A DNA stretch of 64,000 nt from Thecamonas trahens ATCC 50062 (lineage: Eukaryota > Apusozoa > Apusomonadida > Apusomonadidae): contig NW_013657662.1 in the NCBI RefSeq assembly GCF_000142905.1, positions 124,001 through 188,000 of the forward strand, given 5' to 3'. Of the stretch, positions 37,165 through 46,480 are shown in pieces. Both the position numbers and the translations under genes were made by a program. How positions within the stretch are numbered: the first letter of the stretch is position 1; the number at the start of each line of letters is the position of its first letter. The notes beneath the pieces are model-generated. The model saw only the letters and a program-made list of their open reading frames with translations. It was not told the origin of the DNA and did no database searches.

Positions 37165-38939
37165 ATGCTACGAACAGGGCGCCTGCTGGCGGCAGCTCGT
37201 GGAGTGCTCCCGGCGCTGCCAGCGCTGCCGCTGCCGGCGGCGGCCCGCACCCGCAACCAAGCCCGTGGCGGGCAAGGGCCCGAGCCCAGGATATGGGGCG
37301 CACGGACGGTGTTTGCGGGTGCGGGTGCGTCAGTGTATGCTCGTGGCTGGCTGGCGAGTGATGGTGGCGGCCGCTCGGTCGAAGACGGTCCGGAGAACGA
37401 GCTCGACCACCGCGACGTGCTTACCGAGGCCGAGGCCCTCTCCTCGCTCCTTGTCTCGTCGGCCTCGATCCGCAACGCCGGCCTGCATCCGGTGGCCGTC
37501 CTCGGCAAGCACCGCTGGTTCCGCCGAGATGAGATCGAGGACCTTGCCCGGCACACATGGGGCTCGCTCGACAACATCGAGCGCGTCCGTCGCGAACGTG
37601 CCCACGCTGCCGAGCTCTTCCGTGACGCAGCAGCCGCGGCGGCGTCGGCAACAAACTCCGCGTCGGCGTCTGCTGTCGAGGGCGATGCTCCTCGTCCACA
37701 TCCGCCGCTCCGCCCTCCGCCTTGGGGCATGCAGGGCTTCCCGGGCGGCGGAGGGCGGCGCGAGGATGACGAGGCGAGTGACAGCAGCGGAGCTGCGGCT
37801 GCTGCCGCCGGCGACCCGCGGCTGCTGGAAGACTCACTCCCGTTCTCGGTCCTTCGCAAGGTGGCGCGGCGGCGGAAGCGGCGGCAGGAGAAGAAAGACT
37901 CCACGCTCGCGCTTCCGCTCAAGCCGACCAAGTCGATGTCGTCGTCGAGCACAACCGTGTATGCGGCCATGGCCGGCAACGTGCTGATCATGGCCGGCAA
38001 GGCGGTAGCGTTTGTGCTCTCGGGCTCGGGTGCGATGCTCTCCGAGGCGCTGCACTCTGCGGCCGACGTGGCCAACCAATCGCTGTTGCTGGTCGGCATC
38101 AAGCGGTCGCAGCGCGAGGCCGATCCGTCGCATCCATACGGCTACGCGCGAGAGGCCAACATCTGGGCGCTCATCTCGGGCGTCGGCACGTTTTCCTCGG
38201 CGCCGGTGTTGCCGCCTACCACGGCATTGACACGCTGCTTGACCCGCCGGAGCTCACTGAGCTTCCATTTTCGCTCGCCATGCTCTCGGCAGCCTTTGCC
38301 ATCGAGTCTGCCACCCTCGCCTACGCCGCCCGGGTTGTCGCTGCCGACGCCCGCAAGGCCAATGCGTCGTTCCTCGACTACGTCGTCGACGGCGCCAACC
38401 CGATGGCGGTCGCGGTCCTCGTCGAGGACTCGGCGGCGGTGGCCGGTGTTGTCATTGCCGGCACCGCCATCACTGCCTCGTACCTCACCGGCAACCCGGT
38501 GTACGACTCGGTCGGCACGCTCCTGGTCGGCGCCCTCATGGCCGGTTGTGCCACCTTTATCATCCGTCGCAACATGCGTGACCTAGTCGGCAAAGCCATG
38601 CCCAAGACCTCGCAGGACCAGATCCTCTCGCTGCTTGAGGCCGACAAGGCTGTCGTTGCCGTCCACGAGGTCAAGGCCGTCCTCATGGGCCTCGACGAAA
38701 TCCGCTTCAAGGCCGAGATCGACTTTGACGGCCGCCAGATCGCCAAGCACCTCATCCGCAAGCGCAACATCGACCTTGCCGCCCTCATGGCCATCGAGTC
38801 GGAGAAAGAAATGGAGGCCTTTCTCGTCCAGTACGGCGACGACATCATCGAGCAGCTCGCCGACGAGGTCGACCGCATTGAGCGCGAAATCTCCCGTGTT
38901 GTTCCTGAAGCCCGCTACATTGATCTGGAGGCTCATTGA
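37165..38939 (+). CDS. SLC30A9: SLC30A9 (ZnT9) zinc transporter, mitochondrial, with one frame disruption
   Basis: ATG 37165 opens an Arg/Leu/Ala-rich presequence consistent with mitochondria, where ZnT9 acts. An N-terminal soluble domain ('VLGKHRWFRRDEIEDLARHT') precedes the cation-diffusion-facilitator helices. TM2 carries 'MLSEALHSAADVANQ' (H-x-x-x-D site) and 'ADPSHPYGYAREANIWALI' is the CDF/ZnT9 loop. At the T-run 38191-38194 the frame must change -1 to give 'GVGTFFLGAGVAAYHGIDTL', which is the conserved ZnT9 TM3 region. The new frame runs to TGA 38939 through 'LVEDSAAVAGVVIAGTAI', 'RFKAEIDFDGR' and the diagnostic C-terminus 'EVDRIEREI...PEARYIDLEAH'. Corrected length 591. Without the shift the protein would lose four helices and end at 38586. 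Confidence 0.88.
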
Positions 38940-39686
38940 CCCATCCCGTCCGCCGGCTCTTTGCCGACCACGTTCTCTCCCGCCACTGGCTTATTCGCGC
39001 CCTCATCACACCGCTGCCACGACCTTGCACCGCTAAACGCGTCGTTCATTGCCCGGCACACACCTTTGCGTCGAGGTCGGGAGAAGTCTGACGCCGATTC
39101 CCCGCTTGAATCCTGCCGACACAGGCCAATTCGCCCAACTCGCTCCCACGACTGCCATACTCCACTCTCGAGTACGTACCCAAGCAGCGTGTGCAAGCCA
39201 CCGCATGCAATACCTTTCCCCCTACCCTTTATGCTCAGGCCAATGACGAAAGCATGCCGCCCCCTGGTGTGTCGCGTGGAGCGCCGTCCATGGTTCCCCT
39301 TCCCCCCCTGGCCCCCCCCCCCGTTTGGGGCGTCAATGCTCATTTTGGCAAAGGCTTTGCCAACCACAAAACTGCCCCCCCCCTGTTGCCGGACTGGGAC
39401 CACCCGCACGTGCTCTGGTCTGTACGTGGGACGTGGTGAGGTGGTGTGCGTGGTGTGCGTGGTGCCCACCTTGTTTGCCCCCGACATGCGCGTGCAAGTG
39501 TGGTGGAGCTGGACCGGCGGTCAGCTCGTGGGGCTCTTGCCAAAGCTGCCAACAACACCTCCTGACGCCGGGGGCTTCCGGAGGGTGCTGCGGGACGACG
39601 GAATGGGGTGGACTCACAATGAAGACGGGACTGGATGACTGGATGACTGGCGGCTGTTTGATGGATGTGTATGGGTACAGGCAACA
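38940..39686. other. Intergenic region upstream of Ras
   Basis: 747 bp without a supported gene. C-runs occur at 39300-39322 and 39376. The last bases before the Ras ATG read TACAG|GCAACA, so a 5' UTR intron acceptor is possible. The local leader is G-rich, unlike most genes here. Confidence 0.6.
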
Positions 39687-40250
39687 ATGACCGAGTACCA
39701 GCTTGTTGTTGTGGGCGCCGGTGGCGTGGGCAAGTCCGCGCTGACGATTCAGCTCATTCAGGGCCACTTTGTGGACGAGTACGATCCGACGATTGAGGAC
39801 TCGTACCGGTCACAGTACGAGATCGACGGCGAGTCTGTCATCCTGGACATTCTGGACACGGCCGGACAGGAGGAGTACTCGGCGATGCGTGACAACTACA
39901 TGCGGACAGGCGGAGGCTTTCTGATTGTGTTTGCCATCACGTCGCGGGCATCGTTTGAGGAAGTCCCTGGCTTCCGCAACCAGGTCCTCCGGGTCAAGGA
40001 CGCGTCCGAGGTCCCGCTGGTCATCTGCGGCAACAAGTGCGATCTCGAGAACGACCGCCAGATCCCCAAAGACGAGGCCGAGTCGCTGGCGCGCTCGTAC
40101 TCGGTGCCGTTTATCGAGGCTTCAGCCAAGTCGGGCCACAACGTCAAGGAGGTTTTCTTTACCCTTGTTCGCGAGATTGAGCGCCTGCCAACCGTCATGC
40201 CGCCGCCGCTCCGCCGCAAGAAGAAGAAGAGCGGCTGTGCTCTTCTGTAA
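39687..40250 (+). CDS. RAS: Ras GTPase
   Basis: 187 residues. P-loop '[11 protein letters not shown]' keeps Gly12 and Gly13, switch I is '[12 protein letters not shown]' (effector loop identical to Ras), switch II '[19 protein letters not shown]' keeps Gln61, and 'NKCD' and 'EASAK' are the base-binding motifs. The tail is polybasic ('RRKKKKSG') and ends CALL, a CaaX box whose final Leu predicts geranylgeranylation. It is intact with no disease-type substitution. Two RasGEFs and a RasGAP-domain protein are encoded in the same window and are candidate regulators. Confidence 0.97.
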   Translation: MTEYQLVVVGAGGVGKSALTIQLIQGHFVDEYDPTIEDSYRSQYEIDGESVILDILDTAGQEEYSAMRDNYMRTGGGFLIVFAITSRASFEEVPGFRNQVLRVKDASEVPLVICGNKCDLENDRQIPKDEAESLARSYSVPFIEASAKSGHNVKEVFFTLVREIERLPTVMPPPLRRKKKKSGCALL

Positions 40251-40518
40251 CTGCGCTTCGCACCGGTCCACATTCCTCGGTACCTGCAAGCAAGCTACTC
40301 CTTTGATCTGTTCCACGCTCTCGCCTCCCCCCCCCCCTTTCCCTCTGTTCTCTGATCCACTGCTCTATTGAAACGATGCATTGTCCAACCAGGTGTAGAA
40401 AGCAAAGTGAGTGTTCAATCGAGTCCGGCTTGGCTGAGGAAGTCGCAGGCCGGCTCACGCGTGCTGAACCGCGCGGCCAAGGGGTATCATGGCCCTTTTG
40501 TACGGCACGGCGCCCGCA

Positions 40519-41253
40519 TCAAATGAGACCGTCGTACAGCTGCAGGGCCTGGATGATGGACGGGTCATTCCGCGAGCCTTCCTTGAACTCCTCAAGAGTC
40601 AGGCGCTCGTCGACATCCTTGTCCATCTGGCGGAAGATCTTGTCGACCCGCTTCTCGGCCGTGTCCTCGTCCTCGGGCAGCTTGACCATGTTGCCGACCA
40701 TCTTGTAGATGGCATCGACAATCTTGAGCATCTCGTCGCGGGTGATGTACCCGTCGTTGTCGAGGTCATACAGCTGGAAGGCCCACTCAAGTTTCTGGTC
40801 CAGCGTCCCCCGCGAAGTCACAGAGAGTGCGCAGATGAACTCCTTAAAGTCGATCGACCCGTTGTTGTCGGCGTCAAAGACGTTGAAGACATACTCTGCA
40901 AACGACGATGAGGTGCCGTAGGGGAAAAACTGGCGGTAGATCTTCTGGAACTCCTCCTGGTTCAGCTCGCCCGACGGGCAGTCCTTGCGGAAGCCCTTGT
41001 ACCTGTACAAACCCCTCACCCACACGTGAGTACCTGCCCTGCGCACTCTCTCCCGCCTCGACCCGACCCGACCCTCCCCCACCCACCACCACCACCACCA
41101 CCGCCTCCCCCCCCCCCCCCCCCCTCCCCCCCATCCACCCCTCCCCTTCCCCCTTCCTCCCTTCCTTCCCTCCCCTTCCTCTCACTTACAGTAGGTGTTC
41201 TGTTGGAGCTCGGCCAGGTCTTCGGCACTCAATTTGGACTCGCGTCCACCCAT
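40519..41253 (-). CDS. NCS1: Neuronal calcium sensor-1 (frequenin) orthologue, two exons
   Basis: Exon 1 (41190-41253) encodes [21 protein letters not shown] with a Gly2 myristoylation signal, donor T|GTAAGT. Exon 2 (40519-41033) reads '[13 protein letters not shown]', '[19 protein letters not shown]', EF-hands '[13 protein letters not shown]', '[13 protein letters not shown]' and '[13 protein letters not shown]', and ends '[15 protein letters not shown]'. Acceptor GGGCAG|GTACT joins in frame and gives 192 residues (human 190). The stretch between 'NTY' and 'YKGF' reads [11 protein letters not shown] and does not resemble the usual T-E-K-E-x-x-x-W, so a small exon may be unseen or lost in the collapsed C-run 41108-41124. 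EF4 ([13 protein letters not shown]) has an E at the G position. Membrane-attached Ca2+ sensor. Confidence 0.85.
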
Positions 41254-41400
41254 GGCACCAGCGAATGAAAAAAGAGATGTGGCTGATGGAACTGTGGTCA
41301 GTGGCCGGTGACTGGTTGGTGACCGGCCACCGGTCGACGGTCGACGGTCGATGGTCAGTGACCAGTCGGCCACTCCCCTCCCAACCCCCCGCACTACCAC

Positions 41401-41455
41401 TGCCACAACACACACACACATCCACGCACACACACACACTCTCTCTCTCTCTCTC
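41401..41455. repeat. (CA)n/(CT)n microsatellite
   Basis: CA repeat followed by (CT)n in the 280-bp divergent region, on the sense strand of the coiled-coil gene at 41534. Confidence 0.85.
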
Positions 41456-41533
41456 CCGCCCTCCCCCCCCCCACCCCCCACCACACACACACACCATCTC
41501 CTTTACCTTGCACACACACCCGCCACACACACC

Positions 41534-43291
41534 ATGCCGGCCACAGGTGCCACCGCAGCCACCGCACAGCCGCATGTCGTCGCTCGACGGTCTCCACACC
41601 CACGCCCGCCACATCCGCCGCCGACTCCCTCGCCACCATCCTCGCCGTGGCCTGCCAATGCTTCAGGCTCGCCCCGCCGGGTCAAAGGCCGCACCCTCTC
41701 GCCTATGGCGGCGGCGGCCACAGCCTCGGTCCGCTCGTCTTTCTCCCGCGAGACCCGCGTCCTCACCTGGGTCTCGCTCCGCGAGGCCTCGGACGAGCAG
41801 GCCGCTCACGAGCGCTTTGTCCACCGCGTCCGCAAGGCGCAGGCTGTCGCTGCCGACCGCGATGCCGCTGCTCTACGCGCCACTCGCCGCCAGGCGCTTG
41901 CTAACGAGGAGGCCCGCGCTGCTCAGCGCGCCGCAGACGCCTCCGCCGCCGCAGAGCTCGAGCGTGAGCGGTACAAGCTTCGGGACGCCGTCTTTGCCGC
42001 CGAGCAAGCTGAGCGCGCAGAGCACGAGCTGCACGAGGCGAAGGATGCCGCCCGGCTTGCGCTTGCCGAGATGCGCGATGCCGAGCGCCGCGCCAAAGCT
42101 GCCCGCGTTCGTGCTGCCGAGGACGCGCTCAAGGCCCGCGCCAAGGCTGAGGTCGAGGCCTCGGACGCCACCCACTCGGCCGCACTCGCTGCTGCACACG
42201 CCGAGCGCGACGCTGCACTCAGTCACGCCGAGCGCGCGTACTCTAAGCGCCGCGCCCGCGCCATTCGCACCCGCCGCCGCTACGCCAAGCACCTTGCCCG
42301 CCGCGCCAAGCGGCTTGCCAAGCGCGACGCCGCCGAGCGCGAGCGTGCCGCTGCTGCCCGTGCCGCCAAGGTCGACAAGCTCGACGCCGCGCTCCGGGTC
42401 TCGCAGCAGCGACATGCGGTGGCCCGCGAGCGTGTCGCCGCCGCCCGCGCTGCCAAACTCGCCCGCCACAATGAGCTCATGCTTGCCGAGGCCGAACGCG
42501 AAGCCCGCGCTCGTGCCGCCGAGGCCGAGGCCCGTGAACAGTCCGCCGCTGCCCGCGCTGAGTGGGAGGCGAAGCGAACCGCCATTGTTGCCCGCCGTGA
42601 CGCACACGCCGAGAATATCCGTGCCCGCCGCGCAAGCCGCTGCCGCGCCGCCGCCGACCGCATCGCTGCCGCAGCTGCAGACCGCGCAGACCGCGACGCC
42701 ATGCTCGCCGAGCTCAAGGCCGACGAGTTCCGCTACCGCGAACGACGCAAGCAGCTACTGTGGGACATGAAGGTCTCGCACAAGTACGCCGAGTACGAGG
42801 CCAAGCTCGCCGCCCTCGACTCGGAGTTTGCCCTCAAGTGGGCTGTCGACGACCACGACGCGAGCTACACGCCAGGCCGCATCTCGCGCCCAACCACCGC
42901 GTCGTCGCAGCCCCCGCCGCACATGCAGCCGCCGTCGCCGTCGCAGCCGCGGCCGGCTACCGCCTCGCCGCGCGCTCGCACCGCATCTCCTGCCAATCTT
43001 GCTGCCTCGAACAGCGCGAGGGCGTCGAATCCCGACGTCCGCCGCTCCCGCCCGCGCGCGCGGCTGCCGCAGCGCGCACAGTCTATGCGTTCACCGACCC
43101 AGCCGGCGGCGCAAGCCCCTCACCAGTCGCCGAATGGCGGCTCATCTGCCAACCTCGATGTGCACAACAAGTCAATGGCCCAGCTATCGGCGTCGACGCC
43201 AGTCGCACCCGAGTCAAGTGAGACCAGCGACCCGCCGCCGGCCTCGTCGCTCCCCCACTCGCCCTCTATGCCTGTTCTGCGCGTGTATTAA
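41534..43291 (+). CDS. Long basic coiled-coil protein, unknown function
   Basis: 585 residues from ATG 41534; the longer open frame upstream only translates CA/CT repeats. Residues ~75-415 are Ala/Arg/Glu-rich heptads ('AERERAAAARAAKVDKLDAA', 'EAEAREQSAAARAEWEAKR') with a conserved-looking end 'FRYRERRKQLLWDMKVSHKY'. The last ~150 residues are Pro/Ser-rich disordered. The composition recalls trichohyalin-like or ciliary coiled-coil proteins but no orthologue is recognised. Convergent with the RhoGEF gene with only 5 bp between stops. Confidence 0.7.
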   Translation: MPATGATAATAQPHVVARRSPHPRPPHPPPTPSPPSSPWPANASGSPRRVKGRTLSPMAAAATASVRSSFSRETRVLTWVSLREASDEQAAHERFVHRVRKAQAVAADRDAAALRATRRQALANEEARAAQRAADASAAAELERERYKLRDAVFAAEQAERAEHELHEAKDAARLALAEMRDAERRAKAARVRAAEDALKARAKAEVEASDATHSAALAAAHAERDAALSHAERAYSKRRARAIRTRRRYAKHLARRAKRLAKRDAAERERAAAARAAKVDKLDAALRVSQQRHAVARERVAAARAAKLARHNELMLAEAEREARARAAEAEAREQSAAARAEWEAKRTAIVARRDAHAENIRARRASRCRAAADRIAAAAADRADRDAMLAELKADEFRYRERRKQLLWDMKVSHKYAEYEAKLAALDSEFALKWAVDDHDASYTPGRISRPTTASSQPPPHMQPPSPSQPRPATASPRARTASPANLAASNSARASNPDVRRSRPRARLPQRAQSMRSPTQPAAQAPHQSPNGGSSANLDVHNKSMAQLSASTPVAPESSETSDPPPASSLPHSPSMPVLRVY

Positions 43292-43296
43292 CACAC

Positions 43297-45909
43297 CTAG
43301 TTGTTAGCCGGCGGCCACCGGTCAAGGACCGACTTTTTCTGCGGCGCCTTGCCTGCTGTCGATCGAGCCGACGAGGCGGCTGGTGTTGTTGTCTTGGTCT
43401 TGGACGACTGCCACTTGTGGACCCGCGGATTGCCGGTCCCAGAAGAGGCACTCGGCGATGTCGAGCTGGATGAGGCCGTCGTTGGAGGCGCAGGATTGGG
43501 CCGCGACTGCGACCAGGGCGGCGCAGACTTGCCGGAAGCCCTGGTCGAGGCAGGTGCAGCGGCAGAACCGCTGGGGCTTGTGCTGGCGCCGCCAGGAGGC
43601 GGCGGGACCGGCCGGCCGCGGGCCCGCGTGCTGGCGGCCTTGCTCGCCGACGCCTTTGGAATGTTGGCGGATGCTCGTCGCGGATTCGGCGGCGGCGGGT
43701 TATCCCGTCTTGAGCTCGCGCCGACGGTTGACGTCCGGTTCCAGACTCGGCCACTGCCGGTCGAGACTGGCGCCGAGTTACGCTGGGCGCGAGCTGGTGC
43801 TGGTGCCGGAGCAGGCGCAGGTGCTGGCGTTGCGGGCATGGGTCTACTCGACGTCGCACCCGAGGGTGAGGCGGCCTTGGCCTTGGCGGTCGCCACTTTC
43901 GAGACCGAGCGTGTCGGCGCCGGCGGCGGCGGACGATTGCGGATGGCCCCCTTGAGCGATTTGCGCGACGAGGTCGGCGGCGGTGGGGGCATCTTGCCGG
44001 CAGTTGGTGAGCGCGACGGCGAGCGCACCGGCGACCGGGCAGGCGTCGCCGGCGGCGGATTCTTCCTGAGCGAAAGCGTCGGCGTCGACGATGACAAGCC
44101 CGGCCGTGAGTTTGCGAGCGAGCTGTGCGACGTCGGACGCGAGGAAGCAACCGACATAGGCGGGCGCGAGGTGCGGCCCGGCGGCGGCGGCTGGGGCTTT
44201 TTGCGGGCAAATCGGTTGTTGGACAACGGAGCCGACGAGGCGTCCAGCGAGCCGCGGCGGCGGCGGCTGGCGGCGGCGCCAGCCGGCGCCGGCGGTGCGC
44301 CCGAGCCCGGTGGTGGCGGCGGCAGCGCCTTGCCGATGGTGAGCGAGCGGCGCTTGTTGGCGCGCAGCGACTTTTTGGCGGCCTCGTCGAGATCCTCGGT
44401 GTCGTCAATGGCCGCAGAGGTCTTGATGAGGACCGGGCCGGTAATGAGCCCGCCTTGCGCCGAGCACTCGTTGACCAGCCGCGAAACGTCGGCGTACCAC
44501 TGGCGAGTGGTCTCGACCGAGTCGGGCGAACCAAATAGCATTTCCGAGCGCTCCGACATGTTGACGAGCCGGAAACGCCCAAGCGAGTCGCCAGAGTTCT
44601 CGGTGACAAGCAGCGAGGCGAGAGGGAGGAGCGACTTGAGCTGGTACTGCTTCTTGCCAAACGACTTGCGGGCAACAAGAATGAGCTGGTCGGTGAGGAG
44701 AAAGGCGTACCGCTCCTTGGCCTTGGAGCCTTCGACGACGACAACTTCGCCCTCGCGGACCATCGAGCGGAACCGTTGGACGAGGCCGTGCTTCTCGGCG
44801 CCGTCGATGGACTCGATGACGTCTTTCAGCTGCTGAAACGCCTCATCCTTGCGCTTGGCCTCGTTGATCGACGAGAGCACAGCCTCGATGGCCTGTGACG
44901 ACGCATTGAGGTCGGCAAAGTCGGCCGAGTCCTCGTCGGTCTTGCGGATGATTTCGCGGAAGAGCAGCGGGTACTTGCAGATGCGCTGGACCGGCTTGAT
45001 GAGGAATGAGTCGATTGAGAGCCCGTTGGTCTTGGGCTGCGACGCGCAATAGATGAGAAACGTCTCCAGGCGCGAGCCGTCGTAGTTGTACCGCTTGGTG
45101 ACGAGGCCAGACCGCGGGTGGTTGATGCAATACTTGGTGTATGCAGGGCCGAGAGTCTCTGCGTGCTTGATGAACACGTCACCAATGACGTCGACAATCG
45201 GTGACTGCTCTTGCCGCGCCTCCAAGTCCTTCAACAGCGCCTCGTGGAGTGGAATGAGCTCCTCGACGTTGCAGAACATGGTCTGCAGCGCGTCGGCCGG
45301 CACAATCTCTTCGGCCTTGTCCACCCGCTGTCGCATCGGTACCAGGTAGTCGTTGACAATAGTCCGCAAGTCCTCCAGGTACATGCCTTCGGTGACAATA
45401 AACTCAAAGATGGCCTCCTGTCGCTGCATCTCGCGCTTGTCGAGGTGGCTCACATCGAGCGACTTTTCCTCCACAATGTCCTTGAACCGCTTGACCGCAG
45501 CCTTGGGCGCGGACACGATTTTGACCGTGTTCGACGTCTCGCTACCGTCCTGTTCCGACAGCTTGCGGAGCTTGGTCTTGAACGCCCTTTCCTTGACCTT
45601 GACCTCGAGCGGGCCACCAGATTGACCATCGGGAGCATCCTCGCCGGCGCCATCAGTTGCGACTGGTTCGCCGTCACCGACCGTTGCCGGGGCACTGGTG
45701 GTCGACGCGTCGAGCTCGTCGTAGTATCCAATGTACGACGCCGGAACGTAGCCTGTAGTGCCGTCGTCGAGGCCGATGACGACCCAGTCCGGGTCGTCGT
45801 CAAGCGGGTCGACAACCTCGAAGACCTGGTTGTAGGCAATGCTCAGCTCGCCCTCGCCGCGCGCCTCGTAGTCGTACAGCCCGTACGCCCACACCGGATC
45901 AGCAGACAT
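43297..45909 (-). CDS. SH3-RhoGEF(DH)-PH protein with Pro-rich tail
   Basis: 870 residues from ATG 45909 (MSADPVWAYGLYDYEARGEG). Residues ~6-58 are an SH3 domain ('ALYDY'-like 'GLYDYEARGEGELS', 'DPDWVVIGLDDGTTGYVPASY'). A DH domain follows (~150-345): 'QEAIFEFIVTEGMYLEDLRT', 'LLKDLEARQEQSPIVDVIGD' and 'SFLIKPVQRICKYPLLFREI'. The PH domain lies at ~375-485 ('KERYAFLLTDQLILVARKSF'). The last ~370 residues are Pro/Ser/Ala-rich with many PPPPP and PxxP sites that could bind SH3 domains, including its own. It should activate a Rho/Rac/Cdc42 GTPase at the membrane-actin interface. The leader is C-rich including a long C/G-run at 45928-45953. Confidence 0.9.
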   Translation of the reverse strand: MSADPVWAYGLYDYEARGEGELSIAYNQVFEVVDPLDDDPDWVVIGLDDGTTGYVPASYIGYYDELDASTTSAPATVGDGEPVATDGAGEDAPDGQSGGPLEVKVKERAFKTKLRKLSEQDGSETSNTVKIVSAPKAAVKRFKDIVEEKSLDVSHLDKREMQRQEAIFEFIVTEGMYLEDLRTIVNDYLVPMRQRVDKAEEIVPADALQTMFCNVEELIPLHEALLKDLEARQEQSPIVDVIGDVFIKHAETLGPAYTKYCINHPRSGLVTKRYNYDGSRLETFLIYCASQPKTNGLSIDSFLIKPVQRICKYPLLFREIIRKTDEDSADFADLNASSQAIEAVLSSINEAKRKDEAFQQLKDVIESIDGAEKHGLVQRFRSMVREGEVVVVEGSKAKERYAFLLTDQLILVARKSFGKKQYQLKSLLPLASLLVTENSGDSLGRFRLVNMSERSEMLFGSPDSVETTRQWYADVSRLVNECSAQGGLITGPVLIKTSAAIDDTEDLDEAAKKSLRANKRRSLTIGKALPPPPPGSGAPPAPAGAAASRRRRGSLDASSAPLSNNRFARKKPQPPPPGRTSRPPMSVASSRPTSHSSLANSRPGLSSSTPTLSLRKNPPPATPARSPVRSPSRSPTAGKMPPPPPTSSRKSLKGAIRNRPPPPAPTRSVSKVATAKAKAASPSGATSSRPMPATPAPAPAPAPAPARAQRNSAPVSTGSGRVWNRTSTVGASSRRDNPPPPNPRRASANIPKASASKAASTRARGRPVPPPPGGASTSPSGSAAAPASTRASGKSAPPWSQSRPNPAPPTTASSSSTSPSASSGTGNPRVHKWQSSKTKTTTPAASSARSTAGKAPQKKSVLDRWPPANN

Positions 45910-46319
45910 AGCAGGAGCTCGAGGGGGGGTGCGGGGGGGGGGGGGGGGGGGGGGAGGGGCTTCTGCCTGGCTCGGTCGCGGACCTGCTTGACCCGTTGAA
46001 GGCGGTGGCGGTGCGGGGGTTGGGTCGGCACGTGGGTGGGTGCACGGGGTGTGGTAAAGGCGCGCCGAAGGAGGTCTTCTCTGGGGCGTGCGCGGGGCCG
46101 AGGTTCCTGTGTGGGTGGGGTGGAGAGGTGGAAGTGGACAGGGTGGCCGGAGTAAGGGAGGAGGGGAGGAGGGTGAAGAGGGGCCACTGGCCCTCGCCGC
46201 CGTGCGTTCCGCCCAGCTCCGAACGAACGGAACAACGACGGGCACGTGGCTTGGGCATGCAGGTGCGACTGTGGCGAAAAATATTGAGCTCTGTCCATCG
46301 ACGAGTTCTTTTCAATTCG
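45910..46319. other. Intergenic region with G-run
   Basis: 410 bp. A G-run at about 45930-45953 (C on the RhoGEF sense strand). No gene is supported. Confidence 0.65.
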
Positions 46320-46480
46320 CTACGACTTGGTCTTGCCCTTGGACTTGCCCTTACCCATGGACTTTGACTTGCCCTTGGACTTGGCCTTGGACTTGCCCTT
46401 GCTCTTGCCCTTGTCCTTGCCCTTGGACTTGGCCCGACCCTTGGACTTGCCCTTACCCTTGGCTTGGGGCCTGGACTTGG
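46320..46480 (-). repeat. Hexanucleotide-type coding repeat for Lys-Gly/Ser tail
   Basis: Degenerate AAGGGCAAGTCC units (TTGGACTTGCCC on the plus strand) encode the K-S-K-G C-terminal tail. Similar units occur in several other genes of the window. Confidence 0.8.

Noticed and set aside
38280-38939. Separate small membrane-protein gene starting at 38280
   Set aside because: Its sequence is the second half of SLC30A9 and continues the transporter after a one-base frame change.
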